Positions 23,110 to 48,778 of a stretch of DNA of 64,000 nt are shown one piece after another. Each line of letters opens with the position of its first letter. Within the stretch, counting starts at the first letter, position 1. Origin of the DNA: Lamellibrachia columna (Eukaryota; Annelida; Polychaeta; Sabellida; Siboglinidae). The stretch covers positions 11,611,082 to 11,675,081 of the forward strand of contig OY759262.1 in assembly GCA_963662155.1 (NCBI GenBank). Reading direction: 5' to 3'. Position numbers and translations under genes: made by a program. Under the pieces are notes generated by a model, which saw only the letters and a list, made by a program, of their open reading frames with translations, was not told the DNA's origin and made no database searches.

Positions 23110-24095
23110 ATGATGGGAAACTTCATCGGACGAAGGCAAGCATCACGGGCTGCTTGGAGAAAGTTGTGCCGCCTCAACCAGACAGTTGTCCGACGGTTCC
23201 ATGCGGTGATGTTCGTGTTATTGACGTACAGCGCGGGGGCTTCGACAATATTGGGCGAGTATCTAACAACGGAATTTGCTGCACACGTTTTGTTCCAGTT
23301 CAATAACACCCAACGTATGGGCATTGTCTGGGAACATGCACAGCAAAAGATGGAAAGGGTGTTCGCCTTCGCCTCTGCCAGAAAGGCTGTTCGACGATAA
23401 CGATAAAAGAGTTGTTGGCATTCTGGAACCAAATAGTGAGCATAGACTGTGGAGCTGTCACAACCACGAGACATTGCAGATTTGTCTCCATGCAAACACC
23501 AGAATGATGGTCCACGTCCGTGGTGCTGCAAAGTGTGGCTACAAGAAGGTCATGATCCGCACCGTGTACAGTGATGCTGTTGTTCTTGGAGTAGTCGCCG
23601 TTATCCCGCTGAGGGAAATAACTGGAACTGGGAATTAATTCAGATTCATACCTGCTCAAGATATAGTACACTCGCTGCCATGGAAAAAAAGTGCTAAGTT
23701 TTTCCGTTTTTCAACGCGTGTACCAGGTACGACAATGTCAAGTGTTTTGAGAGCACACGTAGGAAACGTGGCAAACTTAGTACTGACGCTTTTTGTATTC
23801 CGTCAGACGCACCGTCGTGTCAGGGTATGTAGGCCGCAGTGTCGACCATCGAAAGGTTCACCATCCTGATGTACGACCGGACAATTTAAGCTCTCACATG
23901 GCCGTGAATGAAATTTCACCAACACTGCTGGACCAGACGATTAGTGGGGCACCAACTGTGTGTGTGGGGGGGGGGCAGTTCGAGGACCACAAATCTGCTT
24001 CATCCAGTCTCAGACGTCTCGTTTCTAGACGGACGTGCATGGACAGCTCGAACAGAAAGCTTATGGAATACCTTGCTACAAGCCTGTTGAAGTAG
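23110..24095 (+). pseudogene. Decayed transposon-like coding remnant
   Basis: The open stretch 23110-23400 (VLFQFNNTQRMGIVWEHAQQ) and a second in another frame at 23400-23638 (LHANTRMMVHVRGAAKCGYK, KVMIRTVYSDAVVLGV) resemble a multicopy invertebrate protein family with the signature EADTR--LH and RTVDTDVVVLAV. Here the signature is altered to ANTR and RTVYSDAVVLGV. Two or more frameshifts separate the pieces, and a further open stretch follows at 23793-24095 without a recognised domain. The family assignment is from memory and moderate. Confidence 0.45.
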
Positions 24096-24099
24096 GGAT

Positions 24100-25405
24100 A
24101 TCTGAAAGGCTGCAACCCGTGCACAAATAGACGCAGAAAAGCTTCAATAAAATTCTTTTTTGCACAAAAATACATTTTACAACAAATATATGGATGTCGT
24201 ATGCTCCAATACCTTGGGGTATACCCGCACACCAGTGATCAATACATATTAATAACATATAGTTTTTCTTAGTGGCGTCGAAGTTTGGTAATTGGTAGTA
24301 ATAATCTACAAAATATGCAGATTATCACTGCGAACCAGAATAAACAGTTCACTAGTTATGGCACATTATACCTTAGGTATGCGGACATGCCCCACCTTCC
24401 CCTATCTCATGAAGCATCCTCAATTCGATTTTTTTTAAATCTCATTTCAAATTCATTTTGTGAAAAATCAAACCTATCTAGTATCCACTGCAACATGCTA
24501 TCTCTTTTGTAAACATTTTTAATGCTTATTTGTGTGAAATCATCAAACAAACTATTAAATTACTTAATGTTTGATCAAACACTAAGTTAAGTAAAATGGA
24601 AACGCTGAAAACTCACGAATTTCACCCTTGGTGAAATTTCGTCACCTTATCATGTGATCGGCGAGAGGATGGAAGTTACGCCCATAATCGGCATTGACCC
24701 ACACACGTGTTTACCATTTTGGATATCCACTATTTTGGGCCTTACCACATTTAATGACTAATGTCAATTCTTTCGATGATTTGAACAAATATAGAGCATT
24801 TAAAAGATGTTCCTTAAACTGTTCACACACACTACATATTTGGACATCAACGAACCGGATTTGAGATAGGCTAAATCAGTTGAGGGTGGAGTTTTAAGAC
24901 GCTCGTGTTATTTTCACGCATGCGCGGAAGTTGTGGAACTCCGTGGCTGTGTGGTCACGCGATGGAAGGCGAGTAACGACAAATATTGTAATTTGACAAC
25001 TGCTTGTGTATACTATGTTGAATACAAATCGCACAGAATGTATTCGTAAGTAAAACGTGTGCGATAAACGGATCCCCGATAAACAGTACAATTAAATAGT
25101 CTTCCACATGTCGCTTTGAAATGGACACCACTTGGAAAAAAGAGAAGAACCGTGGACAAAGAAATGAAGCGGCATGGAATGCCCGAGCAGAAAGCGCCCA
25201 CGTCTTGACGTAACGCGCTTCGTAATCTTATGTTTGCAGGATTTTCCCACTCTAGTGTGGATTGTTCATCAAGGAGAGCGTGATCGTTTTACGTCATGTG
25301 TACTTTTTTTTAGTAGACTTTAAATCACACACGTAAGCGAAACGAAGGAAGAAAACACGTGTACCTGTTCATAGGAACACGAACTCTCATGTTACAAAGC
25401 GGACC
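24100..25405. other. Intergenic region upstream of the stomatin gene
   Basis: AT-rich, no gene recognised. The sequence GACAAAGAAATGAA occurs at 25154 and again at the putative stomatin start (25409), within longer similar context, suggesting a local duplication. A short palindrome AATTTCACC-CTT-GGTGAAATT lies near 24620. Confidence 0.4.
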
Positions 25406-38935
<13,530 letters not shown>

Positions 38936-39437
38936 TGCTCTCTCTCTCTTTCTCTCTCTGCCGCTAAGACTCATCTGCTCTTCCGGTAGTCTAGCTACGA
39001 GGGCTCGTCCGAGGGAGCATTCACGGTGACAAGAGAAATCGACTTTATCGGTTGTTAGGCGGATTCTGAGTATCATAAACCACCGCAAGCAGCTTTGTGC
39101 ATTCTTGTTGACATACTGAAATACCCGTCTGTTTTGTGGGACTGACAGATTCCCTTTCCTGTCGAAATTTAAAATAACGATTATATCTTTTTAAATCAAC
39201 AAGACAACCATTTCTTCCAAACGTATACCAAGGCATTGGTAGTGCGTTACCTACTTAAGCTTGGGCAATGAATGTTCGTCGTAGGTTGATAAGACATTTT
39301 ATTATTTTACGAGAAAATAATGCAATGGTCGATTTTTAACTGTTTCTTGCACTGCAGCGTCTGTGGATTCACTGACATCTTGGAAGAAATATTGAATAGT
39401 ACGTACACGTGTAAGGTACATATGCAGTTTTGACACG

Positions 39438-39443
39438 AATAAA
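39438..39443 (+). other. Candidate stomatin polyadenylation signal
   Basis: AATAAA about 500 bases after the stop codon; the first canonical hexamer seen downstream. Confidence 0.45.
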
Positions 39444-39489
39444 GCGAACTTTGGACGAAAACATGCATGTTATTTAACAATATTCTGGT

Positions 39490-39616
39490 GCACGTTTCAA
39501 CATGGGCTTGACGTGGCGACACACGAACATGGGCTTGACGTGGTGACACACGAACATGGGCTTGACGTGGTGACACACGAACATGGGCTTGACGTGGCGA
39601 CACACGAACATGGGCT
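39490..39616 (+). repeat. 27-bp tandem repeat downstream of stomatin
   Basis: Four to five units of ACATGGGCTTGACGTGGTGA plus CACACGA. Confidence 0.95.
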
Positions 39617-39940
39617 TGCACTGTTTTGATTCTTCAACAATATATCTGTCGAGGTTTACATATCCAACCAACCACATGGTGCAGATCAACGTTGACTTCC
39701 ATTGGTTTGACTCTTCAACAGCGAAATGCTGCCAAGCGTCGTTGTCTTTGATGACGAGGGCATTCTTGTGCTATACATTGTCAGTCTTGAGCATGCTAAC
39801 CCTGGCTTTGTACCATGCGCTTGACTAATTTACCAACATGACGTGTATTTTCGGTCACAACATTACAGATGGCGAACACACACACAAGCGCGCATGCACG
39901 CACGCACGTACGAAGGCCTAGAGCACGCGCACGCGGACAC

Positions 39941-39945
39941 GCACG

Positions 39946-40000
<55 letters not shown>

Positions 40001-40030
40001 GCGCACGCACAAACACACCCACACATACAC
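39941..40030 (+). repeat. (CA)n microsatellite
   Basis: CACGCA and CA units, flanked by more GCAC-type short repeats from 39880. Confidence 0.97.
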
Positions 40031-40092
40031 ACATTATTAAAGATGGCGAAGTCTACAAACACACTTATGTGCCAAAAGAAACATAGCAAACA

Positions 40093-40165
40093 TTTACAAT
40101 TATATGTCAAAGTAAGATTCTAATATCGCACAATATTAGTACCTTACTTTGACATATAATTGTAA
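40093..40165. repeat. 73-bp near-perfect hairpin
   Basis: A 23-bp left arm starting TTACAATTATATGTCAAAGT (40093-40115) is exactly complementary to 40143-40165. The loop itself holds a second stem, TAATAT and ATATTA. It may be a MITE-like palindrome or a hairpin-RNA source; there is no evidence of transcription. Confidence 0.95.
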
Positions 40166-40497
40166 TGCATACACTTAATGTATATGGATGGAACGCATTA
40201 GCAAGTCACATTTCCCTTGCGGACTGTGCTATGATGAGTTTGTGTACACGTAGGTGTGGGTGCCCATAGCTCTTGCTTCGTGGCTTGCACCACTATATTC
40301 ATTATATATTAGGTACATGATTCAACTTGCGAATATTATGTTATGTTCAAAAGATTGTAAGCAAATTGCCTAAAGTGCGAGGGTTAATTAAATAAACCAA
40401 TCGATTTGAAGAAATACATACATTGTGTTCTCTTATTGTCCAAGTAAACTCGACAATGACAACACGTAGGACAAAGGGAGATCTTCAACCGTCCTAC

Positions 40498-40705
40498 CAA
40501 CCTATAGTCGAACAGTCCGTTGAGAAGCAGGTCGCGCTCTTTCGCCGTAGTCGCTGTCAGTATTGCTACGACTTCGTCTGTGTCGTCGGCACAGAAAGCA
40601 TCGAACCAGGACCGAGACTGTGCCAACACCATCACATCATCGAACCCGTCTAGTGGAGGCACGGCGACAGGCCCCAACATCTTCCTCTGTCTACGAACGA
40701 TTCCT
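40498..40705 (-). pseudogene. Orphan copy of the TRP-like channel N-terminal exon
   Basis: 208 bases with the same acceptor (CGTCAG), the same donor position (TTG|GTAGGA) and an open frame, PPLDGFDDVMVLAQSRSWFD to LLLNGLFDYRL. By eye it differs from the 49268-49475 exon at 11 of 69 residues, mostly conservative changes. No channel body lies downstream on the minus strand before the stomatin gene, so it cannot make a full product. It could also be a recent fragment not yet decayed, or an exon of a transcript I cannot see. Confidence 0.75.
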
Positions 40706-41139
40706 CTGACGAGCCAAACGGTGGCCGAGATATATGCAATAGACCGCTTTGGAAATGTGACGTTTCTGTGTTTGTCTAAAAGTCGAATATATTTGATTTT
40801 GAGATTGTCACTTATTTATTCAACAGGAAATGTGTCATTTATTATATTATAGAGTTAACGCTTTTTCGAAGACCCTAGCTGGGTGAAATAGCCTCGTGGT
40901 GGTGTGCAGATATTGGTGTCCGGTGGATGTTTGATTGGTAAAGCTTGATGTTGGGATCGGGATCATGATCAGTATATCACTGGGCATATCACTAACACCC
41001 GTAAACATACGTTTCCCTAGGCATACAATGTAAACATGGTATTCGACCAGAAACATTCAAATGAAACAGATTAAGGTCAAATTATTTTATAGTAAATTAT
41101 TGTTATTCATTAAAACAAATTCGAGCGGGAAAGATGTTA

Positions 41140-41142
<3 letters not shown>

Positions 41143-41203
<61 letters not shown>
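41143..41203 (+). repeat. (AT)n microsatellite
   Basis: Pure AT tract in segmental copy A; copy B also has an (AT)n (55638-55700) at the corresponding left edge. Confidence 0.98.
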
Positions 41204-41206
<3 letters not shown>

Positions 41207-41592
41207 TTTCATTCGCAAACGCCGTACATTTTATATCATTAGTACTCTGGCGTTGAACCTTTTGCCAGAGGGTGAATTCAACGCCACTCTCTTACCTTAC
41301 TCAGGACATTATTCCTCTCATTATTAAAGCTCTTTGCTGCTGGCGTTTATTTAACGCGATAATTACCTTGCCATTTCCACATCTGTGCACTCTAATTAAT
41401 TGTGTCTACTTTGGTGACCTCTAGCGTTCGTCGCTCCGTAACGTTTACCTGTTGTTCAATTATGTCTTTAGCTGCTCTCTGCTGCGTAGCCGTCGTCACC
41501 ATTTCAAGTTGATATTTGTGGTCAACATGGGCGAAAATTCACAAACCCGTAATGAAACCAATCGTTATACATGTGATCAAATTATGCATTCG

Positions 41593-41913
41593 TTACAGTA
41601 TAAGGGGGCGGGACGTTACAGTATAAGGGGGCGGGACGTTACAGTATAAGGGGGCGGGACGTTACAGTATAAGGGAGCGGGACGTTACAGTATAAGGGGG
41701 CGGGACGTTACAGTATAAGGGGGCGGGACGTTACAGTATAAGAGGGCGGGACGTTACAGTATAAGGGGGCGGGACGTTACAGTATAAGGGGGCGGGACGT
41801 TACAGTATAAGGGGGCGGGACGTTACAGTATAAGGGAGCGGGACGTTACAGTATAAGGGAGCGGGACGTTACAGTATAAGGGGGCGGGACGTTACAGTAT
41901 AAGGGAGCGGGAC
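41593..41913 (+). repeat. 23-bp minisatellite, GC-box bearing
   Basis: About 14 units of TATAAGGGGGCGGGACGTTA plus CAG. Copy B of the duplication has a single equivalent unit (about 56120-56140). Confidence 0.97.
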
Positions 41914-43199
41914 GCGTAAGAACATGTAATAAAGTTGTCATCAACTGCAAAAACCCAAGATGGCGTGTGAAAAAGTGACCCTTCGTCTATCAACTTAATG
42001 ATTTTTTCAAAGATAATTGTATTGTGATCCTGTTATATTATCTATCTGTGCAAAACAAGGAATTATACCATGGTATCTTAGTAATTTTCACTTCACTTGC
42101 TTTATTTTTTTATATTTTGTTCACTATTCGTACATTACATTGTTTTCTTCGCAATTGCATGTTACATTCCAGGTTCTACCTCTATGGAAACCTTAATTCG
42201 TTTAATAAATTCAATGTTAAAATAATACACTCCCATCTATGGTTGTTTCTAGAACGTTTGAGTCGCGAAGTCACGTACGATTACTTGTGCTACTCCGCAA
42301 GCCGCCCGAGATATTTATTACATATGCCTAACTGATTTTAGCCAATTCAAAGTTGAGGACTGTGTTCTCTATCACCGCAATCGGATGTCATTCGGTGTGA
42401 ATGAAAATACGTTTCAAAACATATCTAGTTAATTTGATTGATTTATAGCAGCATATCGGCACACATCTGACGTGTCACTGTCCAGTGTTGATCGTGCACA
42501 CTGACTGACAGCAATATCAAAAGAGGAAAGTAATTTCAAAAGTTCACAAGTTCGTTTGTTACTCCAGCATACCGCCCACCTACGGGCGGCTCGAATTCAA
42601 CTCATATGAACTAACATAAATAAACGAATATGGTATATTACAAATGGAGTCATGTATTAAATACAAGGATTACCATGGATTGTATACAGCCCAAATAACT
42701 TTGGAACTTCCTGACTACTCTGATTATTTGAAATTTGGTGTTTGGTGCGATTTTTTAATAAACGAATGCCCGCACATGTTCGTCTGCCATTTTGTACGCG
42801 TTGACTGCGTCATAATAAAAACAAATTGTTCCGTCGCAACCGTAATGGTTGTTGCCTTGTGTTGTCTTAACTATGAAATTTGGTCTTGTCATCTTGTCTT
42901 AATATATAGTCTTGTTGTCGTGTCTTAATTATGAAATCATAACTGCAGTCCAGTATTGGAGCAGAACACGTTACATGCGTGTTTAATAACCTTAATACAT
43001 AAACAGGCAATACGGTACTCTACTAGAGATGCAGTTATGATTTCCTAATCGTACGCGCGTGCGATTACGATGGAACTATTGTCTACGTCTTGACGCGATC
43101 ATCGCGTACAAAATGGCAGGCGAACATTTAAATACATTTTTAATGAGTTTAATAAGTTGTTTTTGCCGCTGTCAGTGTGCAAGATCAACACAGTCCTCA

Positions 43200-43324
43200 C
43201 AACTAAGATGTGCTGCAATTACTACTTAAACTAAAATCCCATGGTATCGGGGATGGCATAATTTACTGGATAGAACAATGGCTGACTGACAGAAGACAGC
43301 GTGTTGTAGGAGAAATTTCAAACT

Positions 43325-43420
<96 letters not shown>

Positions 43421-44085
43421 ATGACTTCGTCGAAAATATAACAAGTAACGTACTGAAATTTGTAGACGACACAAAAGTGTTTAGAACGGTTAACAGGAGT
43501 TACACTAAGCGCTGATATGAAAATTCCAAAGCAATTTGGTATTGCAGCTTCAAAGGGTAATAAAATTATTGGGTTGATTAGGAGAAACATAACATAAAAG
43601 GAAAAAAGCTCATTATACCTCTGTATAAAGCAATAGTTAGACCTAATTTAGAATACAGTATACAAGCGTGGAGACCATATCGTAAGAATGAAATAGACAT
43701 GCTTGAACGCATACAGAGGAGGGCAACTAAAATTAGTCCAGAATTTAGAGACTTTAATTATGAAGAACGCCTGAAAATGTGGTTTAACAACTCTAGAGAC
43801 AAGGAGGTTAAGAGGAGATCAGATTGAAGTTTTATGATATTGAATGGATACGAAAATATTGACAGCAATGTGTTTTTCTCATTCAAGAAAGATAGCACAA
43901 GTAGAGGAAATTAGGTAAAATTAGTAAAGGATCAGTGTAGATTGGATATCAGGAAGTACTCGTTCTCACAGAGGACAATACATGAATGGACCAAATTGTT
44001 TACAGATTGTGTAACTGCTAGCAGTGTGAGTATGTTTAAAAACAAGGTTGACACATATCTCAGGAGGGCGGGTTACACGTAGATG
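43200..44085 (+). mobile_element. LINE fragment with an (AT)n tract replacing part of the RT
   Basis: 43210-43325 encodes [20 protein letters not shown] and [10 protein letters not shown], then (AT)n at 43327-43418 replaces the VPQGSVLGP block. The text resumes with [20 protein letters not shown] (motif C, FVDD). The C-terminal part follows to 44083 (KDQCRLDIRKYSFSQR, SSVSMFKNKVDTYLRRAGYT) with stops and a frameshift. It is absent from segmental copy B, so it inserted after the duplication. Confidence 0.8.
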
Positions 44086-44924
44086 AAAATTGTTGGGCTC
44101 TCGATAAGCCAATTGCTTCCTTGTCCACTTGCCATCTGGGCCTTTGGCTTGGATGGCAAATCTTGTTAAATCTTGGAACTGTTTATGACGTTTTCCTTCG
44201 CTTTCCTCCGCAGCAGTTTCGCGAGCCCCAACTGTCAACACACGAGGATCCCCGCGCGATTGTTGCCAGTTTAGGCTGCGCACCTCCCTGCACTGTCTGA
44301 TACAGTATTGTAATTAATGTGTAATACACATAAATGGAAACGTCAGATCTGTTGCGTTCAGGTACTAACATTATGGTTTTCTTAGAAAAGAAAGCATTAT
44401 TGTCTGTACAACGTATTCTTTGTTGACACGATCATTCGTTAAACATTTGCTGACTAGGTCGAGCATGTATTGTCGTAGATACACGATTGTTCTGCAAAAC
44501 AGTTTTTAAACAATACTAACTATATAAATTTGAAGTACGGCATCGAGAAGTGTAAAGTAATATTATCGACCATAGGCGCCACGAGTCATTTATTATAGTC
44601 TCCTTTGAGCAAATAAGTCTTAACTTAACACTAGAAATATGTTGTATACATTTGTCCTTGACAGTTTCTTTGAATCATTGACCGTTTGCCTTTTTGATAC
44701 ACATCCGAGGCTCCCAGTGCTACTTTAAATAATTACATTACTGTTATTGATGCCAGTCGATCATCAATAGTTCCTCCCTCCCAGCAAATCTCGCCTCTCA
44801 CTGCAACAATACACACACACACACACGCACACGCACACGCACGCGCACACGCACACGCACACCCACACCCACACGCACACGCACACGCACGCACGCGCTC
44901 AATAGAGAACACGCATTATTGTGT

Positions 44925-45680
44925 ATAGATCCAATTTAGAAATTGCACAATATTGTTTTCTTTACTTCAGTAAAGCATTCGACACAGTTGATTATAGAAC
45001 ATTACTAAATAAACTAGAATATTATGATATTAGAAGAAAAGCGCTTGCCTGGCTTAACAGTTATTTGTCTAATAGAATGCAATATGTTTTATTCGAAATA
45101 TTAAAATCGAACTTCCAGCCTATTTGCTGTGGAGTTCCACTGGGTTCAATAATATGGCCACTACTATGCTTTAGTTGCATTAATGATATTGTTAGCGTGT
45201 CAAATATCCTCTTTCCTAATGTTTCTGTTAACGGCAAAAGTCTTGGCGAGTTGGAAACTGTAATGAATCAAGAACTCCAAAAATTAATAATCTGATTAAA
45301 CAGTAATACGTTTTTTTTAAACATCACTAAAACACATTTTATTGTGTTCAAGTCAGTAAATGAAAGTGTCTCCAATTAACATCTTTACTGACCGACAACA
45401 AATTATCCAGGCACAAAGCATAAAGTTCTAGGAATTAAAATAGATTCTAGTTTGTACATAGTCTTTCCATATACAATACATAAAAGGTAAAATAGCTAAA
45501 ACTGTTGGAATTATAAGTAAGGCTGGAAAACCGCTGAGTAGATCATCCCATGTGACATTATACCAGAACTGTTTATATCCGTTCCTATCGTATTGTATTG
45601 AAGTGTGGTGAGGAGGCTGTCAAATTTATTTTAGTTCTCTAATCAAACTACAAAAATATGCAATACGATTAATTAATTAA
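44925..45680 (+). mobile_element. Jockey/CR1-like LINE reverse transcriptase fragment
   Basis: YFSKAFDTVDYRTLLNKLEY, LAWLNSYLSNRMQYVLFE and CCGVPLGSIIWPLL (motif B with the usual VPQGS changed to VPLGS). No catalytic YADD is present in the right place. Degenerate sequence continues to about 45680. Preceded by a CA/CG microsatellite (44811-44900). Confidence 0.75.
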
Positions 45681-45753
45681 TTTGTGCTGCTGTTTTTCTT
45701 TTTGCACTTTCTATTTTCTTTTTGTTCAGTTTGCTTTTCTCTTGCACCATAGG

Positions 45754-46372
45754 ATAGAATACGTAGGCATTATATGCACTGTGAGGGAATATTAGCCTCT
45801 TTGTAGCTTGATACCCTCATTATGGAAACTGTGACAATGTTTGTATGTATTGTATTGTTGTATGTATCGTATCACAATTTCTATAATAAACCATCATTAT
45901 CATCATCATCATCATCGTCATCATCATCATCATCATCAACAAAACATGATGTGTATCTTCGGTCACTTACAAAACAGATATCCATTCGTATGGCATGCGC
46001 AGCACGAATATGCGGTAAGTTGTACGCATCACCTTTAGTCCGGACTTTACACAAGGTAGATTAATTAAGATTGACAGTGGATAGAATACGTAGGCATTAT
46101 ATGCACTGTGAGAGAAAATTAGCCTCTTTGTGGCTTGATACCCTCATTATGGAAATTGTGACAATGTCTGTATGTATTGTATTATTGTATGTATCTTATC
46201 ACAATTTCTATAATAAACCACCATTACCAGCATCATCTTCAACAACAACAAAACATGATGTGTATTACAAAATTACAGATGTCCATGGCGCAGCGTGGAT
46301 ATGCGGTAAGTTATACACATCACCTTTAGTCCGGACTTCACACAAGGCAGATTAATTAAGATTGACGGTAGG
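45754..46372 (+). repeat. Tandem duplication of about 320 bp with (ATC)n
   Basis: 45754-46076 and 46079-46372 share GATAGAATACGTAGGCATTA, GCTTGATACCCTCATTATGG, an ATC-rich run (45893-45935 in the first copy) and ACCTTTAGTCCGGACTT. The ATC-rich run after TTTCTATAATAAACCA looks like a LINE 3' tail. Confidence 0.85.
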
Positions 46373-46750
46373 GTGCTGTACACGCGCGCTTCAAAGGACG
46401 TTGTCAGAATATCGATCTCAGTGCGCAACGCAGGAGGCAGAACTAATGCAACCTGAGCAGCTGAGCCACTTCGAAGTGACGCGGTTGTTGCTTCAAAATG
46501 ATTGCGTCCACTACTTAACACAAACCACTGACTGGCACACTAATCATCATCTTAATAGCAGCTGACTGAATGCATGACCGCTTTTTTTGTGCAGAAACTC
46601 TGATGCTACTAAACGAATCGCATTCATTCACATGTAAACTCTATGTCAGCTATGATGATCAATACCACACTCATTATTATATAAGCTCATAATAAAAGAA
46701 CAATAGTTGAAACAGCAAGTCTAACCTTGTTAGACTGGGCACACATGACA

Positions 46751-46756
46751 TTTATT
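46751..46756 (-). other. Candidate polyadenylation signal of the TRP-like channel
   Basis: TTTATT on the plus strand reads AATAAA on the minus strand, about 370 bases after the channel stop codon. Confidence 0.4.
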
Positions 46757-47122
46757 AGTGAGTTATTATTATTATTATTTTACTGACTAATATTTCTTAA
46801 AGTTCTAGTAAGTATCGCAGGGTATCTAGTCACTATATATACATATATACTACATTGTTTCTTTGGTATTGTGATATTGTCAATGACGACAAAGAAGAGC
46901 TCACAGTATAATGTGTATGCAGCATAAAACACTTATCATTTTGATAAGTCGTTATCGTTATAGTATCTGTTTCTGGTTTGGCATGATTATTAAATCTGTG
47001 AACCAAGTCTGGTCAATGACTTTGTTGAAACTAATAAGACAAAAAACTACAGCTTGTATATCGACACATTCTGAATACAACCGAGTGTATGTCATATTGC
47101 ACCGACATTACCGTACGCGACA

Positions 47123-48778
47123 TTAGTTGACAATGTCTTGGTTACATTGTTTTTTGGAAAATGTCATGCTGGTTCTTTCTCCAAAGTTTGCCAGTGGGGT
47201 GTTAATTACATTGGTTCGAGAGTCGCAAGAGGTGCAGTGTTCAATCACGTACATCCGTCGGTCGCGACATACGAAGTGCATCTGTTGGCGTCGGCCGTAG
47301 TAACACTTTAGCAGGCGTCCAACACGGTTCTCCATCACCATGGCGATAGAAAGCCGCTGCAGCAACATGATGACGTCGCGGTGAGCGTTGATTTCGATAA
47401 CGGAGTTGCTCATGAGCGAGATGAGGAAGTTGACGAGCAGCAAGGTGGCACTGAAGACGAAGAGCAAGTGCAGCACGTATACGAATCCTGGATTTTGGAG
47501 TCGGAAGGAGTTGAAGTCGACCATGTTGAGGATGATAGTGAACGTTGAGTAGAACGAGCGTGGCAAACTGCCAAACTTCTCGATACAGCCTTGATCGCTG
47601 TAGTAGTTGATCATCATATGGAAGAGGTAAGAGAACGGCGTAAGGATGATTAAGAAGACAACCATAAAATTCATCATGTCGCGCAACATCGCCTGAATGA
47701 CGACGGTGAAGTAGCCGATAGATGGCAGCAGTTGGACGAAGTAGAGCAGTGTCCATGGCATGAGGAGGCTGGCGCCGATTCGAGTAAACTCGCCCATCAA
47801 CGGGATCTTCAAGACCGGGAACAGCCAGGCAGTCGAACCGAACATCGCCATCGCGACAAACAACAGCAGGCTGACGCGGTAGAAACTGTAATGCAGCCCC
47901 GCCTTCCTACCCCTGATGATGCCTTCGGCACGCCAGAGCCTCCAACGACCGTTGTGCAGCAGGAAGTTAGCGGCCTCGAAGACGTCGACCAGTAGTATGA
48001 GGAGGGACAACATGAACACATAGATGGTCGCCGCCATTCGCGCCCAGGTGGGCAAGTCAAAGACAGCGTTGCCACAACCGAGAATTGTGCTGTTGGAGTT
48101 ATGATGAGTGGTAGTAAATTCCGAGTTTTCGAAAAGGAGATACGCGCCGAGGTAGCTGATTCGAATGAAAAACCAGCCGAAGAGGAACGGCCGACTGATC
48201 TGCATCTTGGCGTCGACCCACTGCCGTGTGGGTGCCTGCGACAACAACGCGCGACACTCATCGCTGTATATGTTCGACTCACTTAATTCTAGCAAGAAGT
48301 TGATGGGCGAGAAGTCCCGCCGTGTGCCGGCGCCAAAGCTCTCGTACTCAGTCAGGTCGTACCACTTGTGTATCAGAGGGCCGTGTTTCTCTACCTTGGC
48401 TAGGTAGATCCCCGGGGTTTGAAGGATGGCGTTGTACAGACGCAGCGTCAATACTTTAGACGCCAGCTCCAGCGGACGCAGGTGGCCCTTGTTCTCCGTC
48501 AGAAGCAGTTTCTCGAATGTCGACGCCGATAATAGTTGCAGTAATCGTCCATACGTCTCGGTCATGCCGACTTCGCAGTTTTTGCTGATGCTGGCTATGC
48601 GAGCGAGTTCGTGGATGACGTTATTTCCGTTGGGTTCGAATAGACACACGTTGACCGAGTAGCCGAGCATGGTCTTCAGCGTGGCGTGTGAGGCACAGAT
48701 AGCTGCGAGCGCGAAGGGCCGCCTCGGAAGTGAGACGTTCCAAACTTCAGCGCTGTGGCGGACACGCCCTCTGCCGGT
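47123..48778 (-). CDS. TRP-like channel, terminal exon with the ion-transport domain
   Basis: Open from acceptor AATACAG (48779-48781) to TAA/TAG-type stop at 47125-47123; starts TGRGRVRHSAEVWNVSLPRR. The ORF ATG at 48670 is internal. It contains all the membrane segments and a C-terminal cytosolic tail of about 90 residues beginning SNSVIEINAHRDVIMLLQRL. Confidence 0.85.
   Translation of the reverse strand, partial: TGRGRVRHSAEVWNVSLPRRPFALAAICASHATLKTMLGYSVNVCLFEPNGNNVIHELARIASISKNCEVGMTETYGRLLQLLSASTFEKLLLTENKGHLRPLELASKVLTLRLYNAILQTPGIYLAKVEKHGPLIHKWYDLTEYESFGAGTRRDFSPINFLLELSESNIYSDECRALLSQAPTRQWVDAKMQISRPFLFGWFFIRISYLGAYLLFENSEFTTTHHNSNSTILGCGNAVFDLPTWARMAATIYVFMLSLLILLVDVFEAANFLLHNGRWRLWRAEGIIRGRKAGLHYSFYRVSLLLFVAMAMFGSTAWLFPVLKIPLMGEFTRIGASLLMPWTLLYFVQLLPSIGYFTVVIQAMLRDMMNFMVVFLIILTPFSYLFHMMINYYSDQGCIEKFGSLPRSFYSTFTIILNMVDFNSFRLQNPGFVYVLHLLFVFSATLLLVNFLISLMSNSVIEINAHRDVIMLLQRLSIAMVMENRVGRLLKCYYGRRQQMHFVCRDRRMYVIEHCTSCDSRTNVINTPLANFGERTSMTFSKKQCNQDIVN

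Larger units (their letters stand above)
40306..44880. repeat. Segmental duplication, copy A
   Basis: Collinear with 49068-58020. Matches include the orphan channel exon, TTTGATTTT-AGATT at 40790, GAATTCAACGCCACTCTCTT near 41280, GGTTCTACCTCTATGGAAAC near 42176 and TTTCTTTGAATCATTGACCG near 44670. It differs by a private 23-bp minisatellite expansion (41593-41913) and a private LINE insertion (about 43200-44600). Confidence 0.8.

Noticed and set aside
24618..24640. Small palindrome AATTTCACC-CTT-GGTGAAATT
   Set aside because: Nine-base arms are expected by chance at this scale in AT-rich DNA.
47241..48282. Other-frame open stretches over the channel exon
   Set aside because: Shadows of the real 551-codon frame, rich in Arg and Cys, with no membrane or domain pattern.
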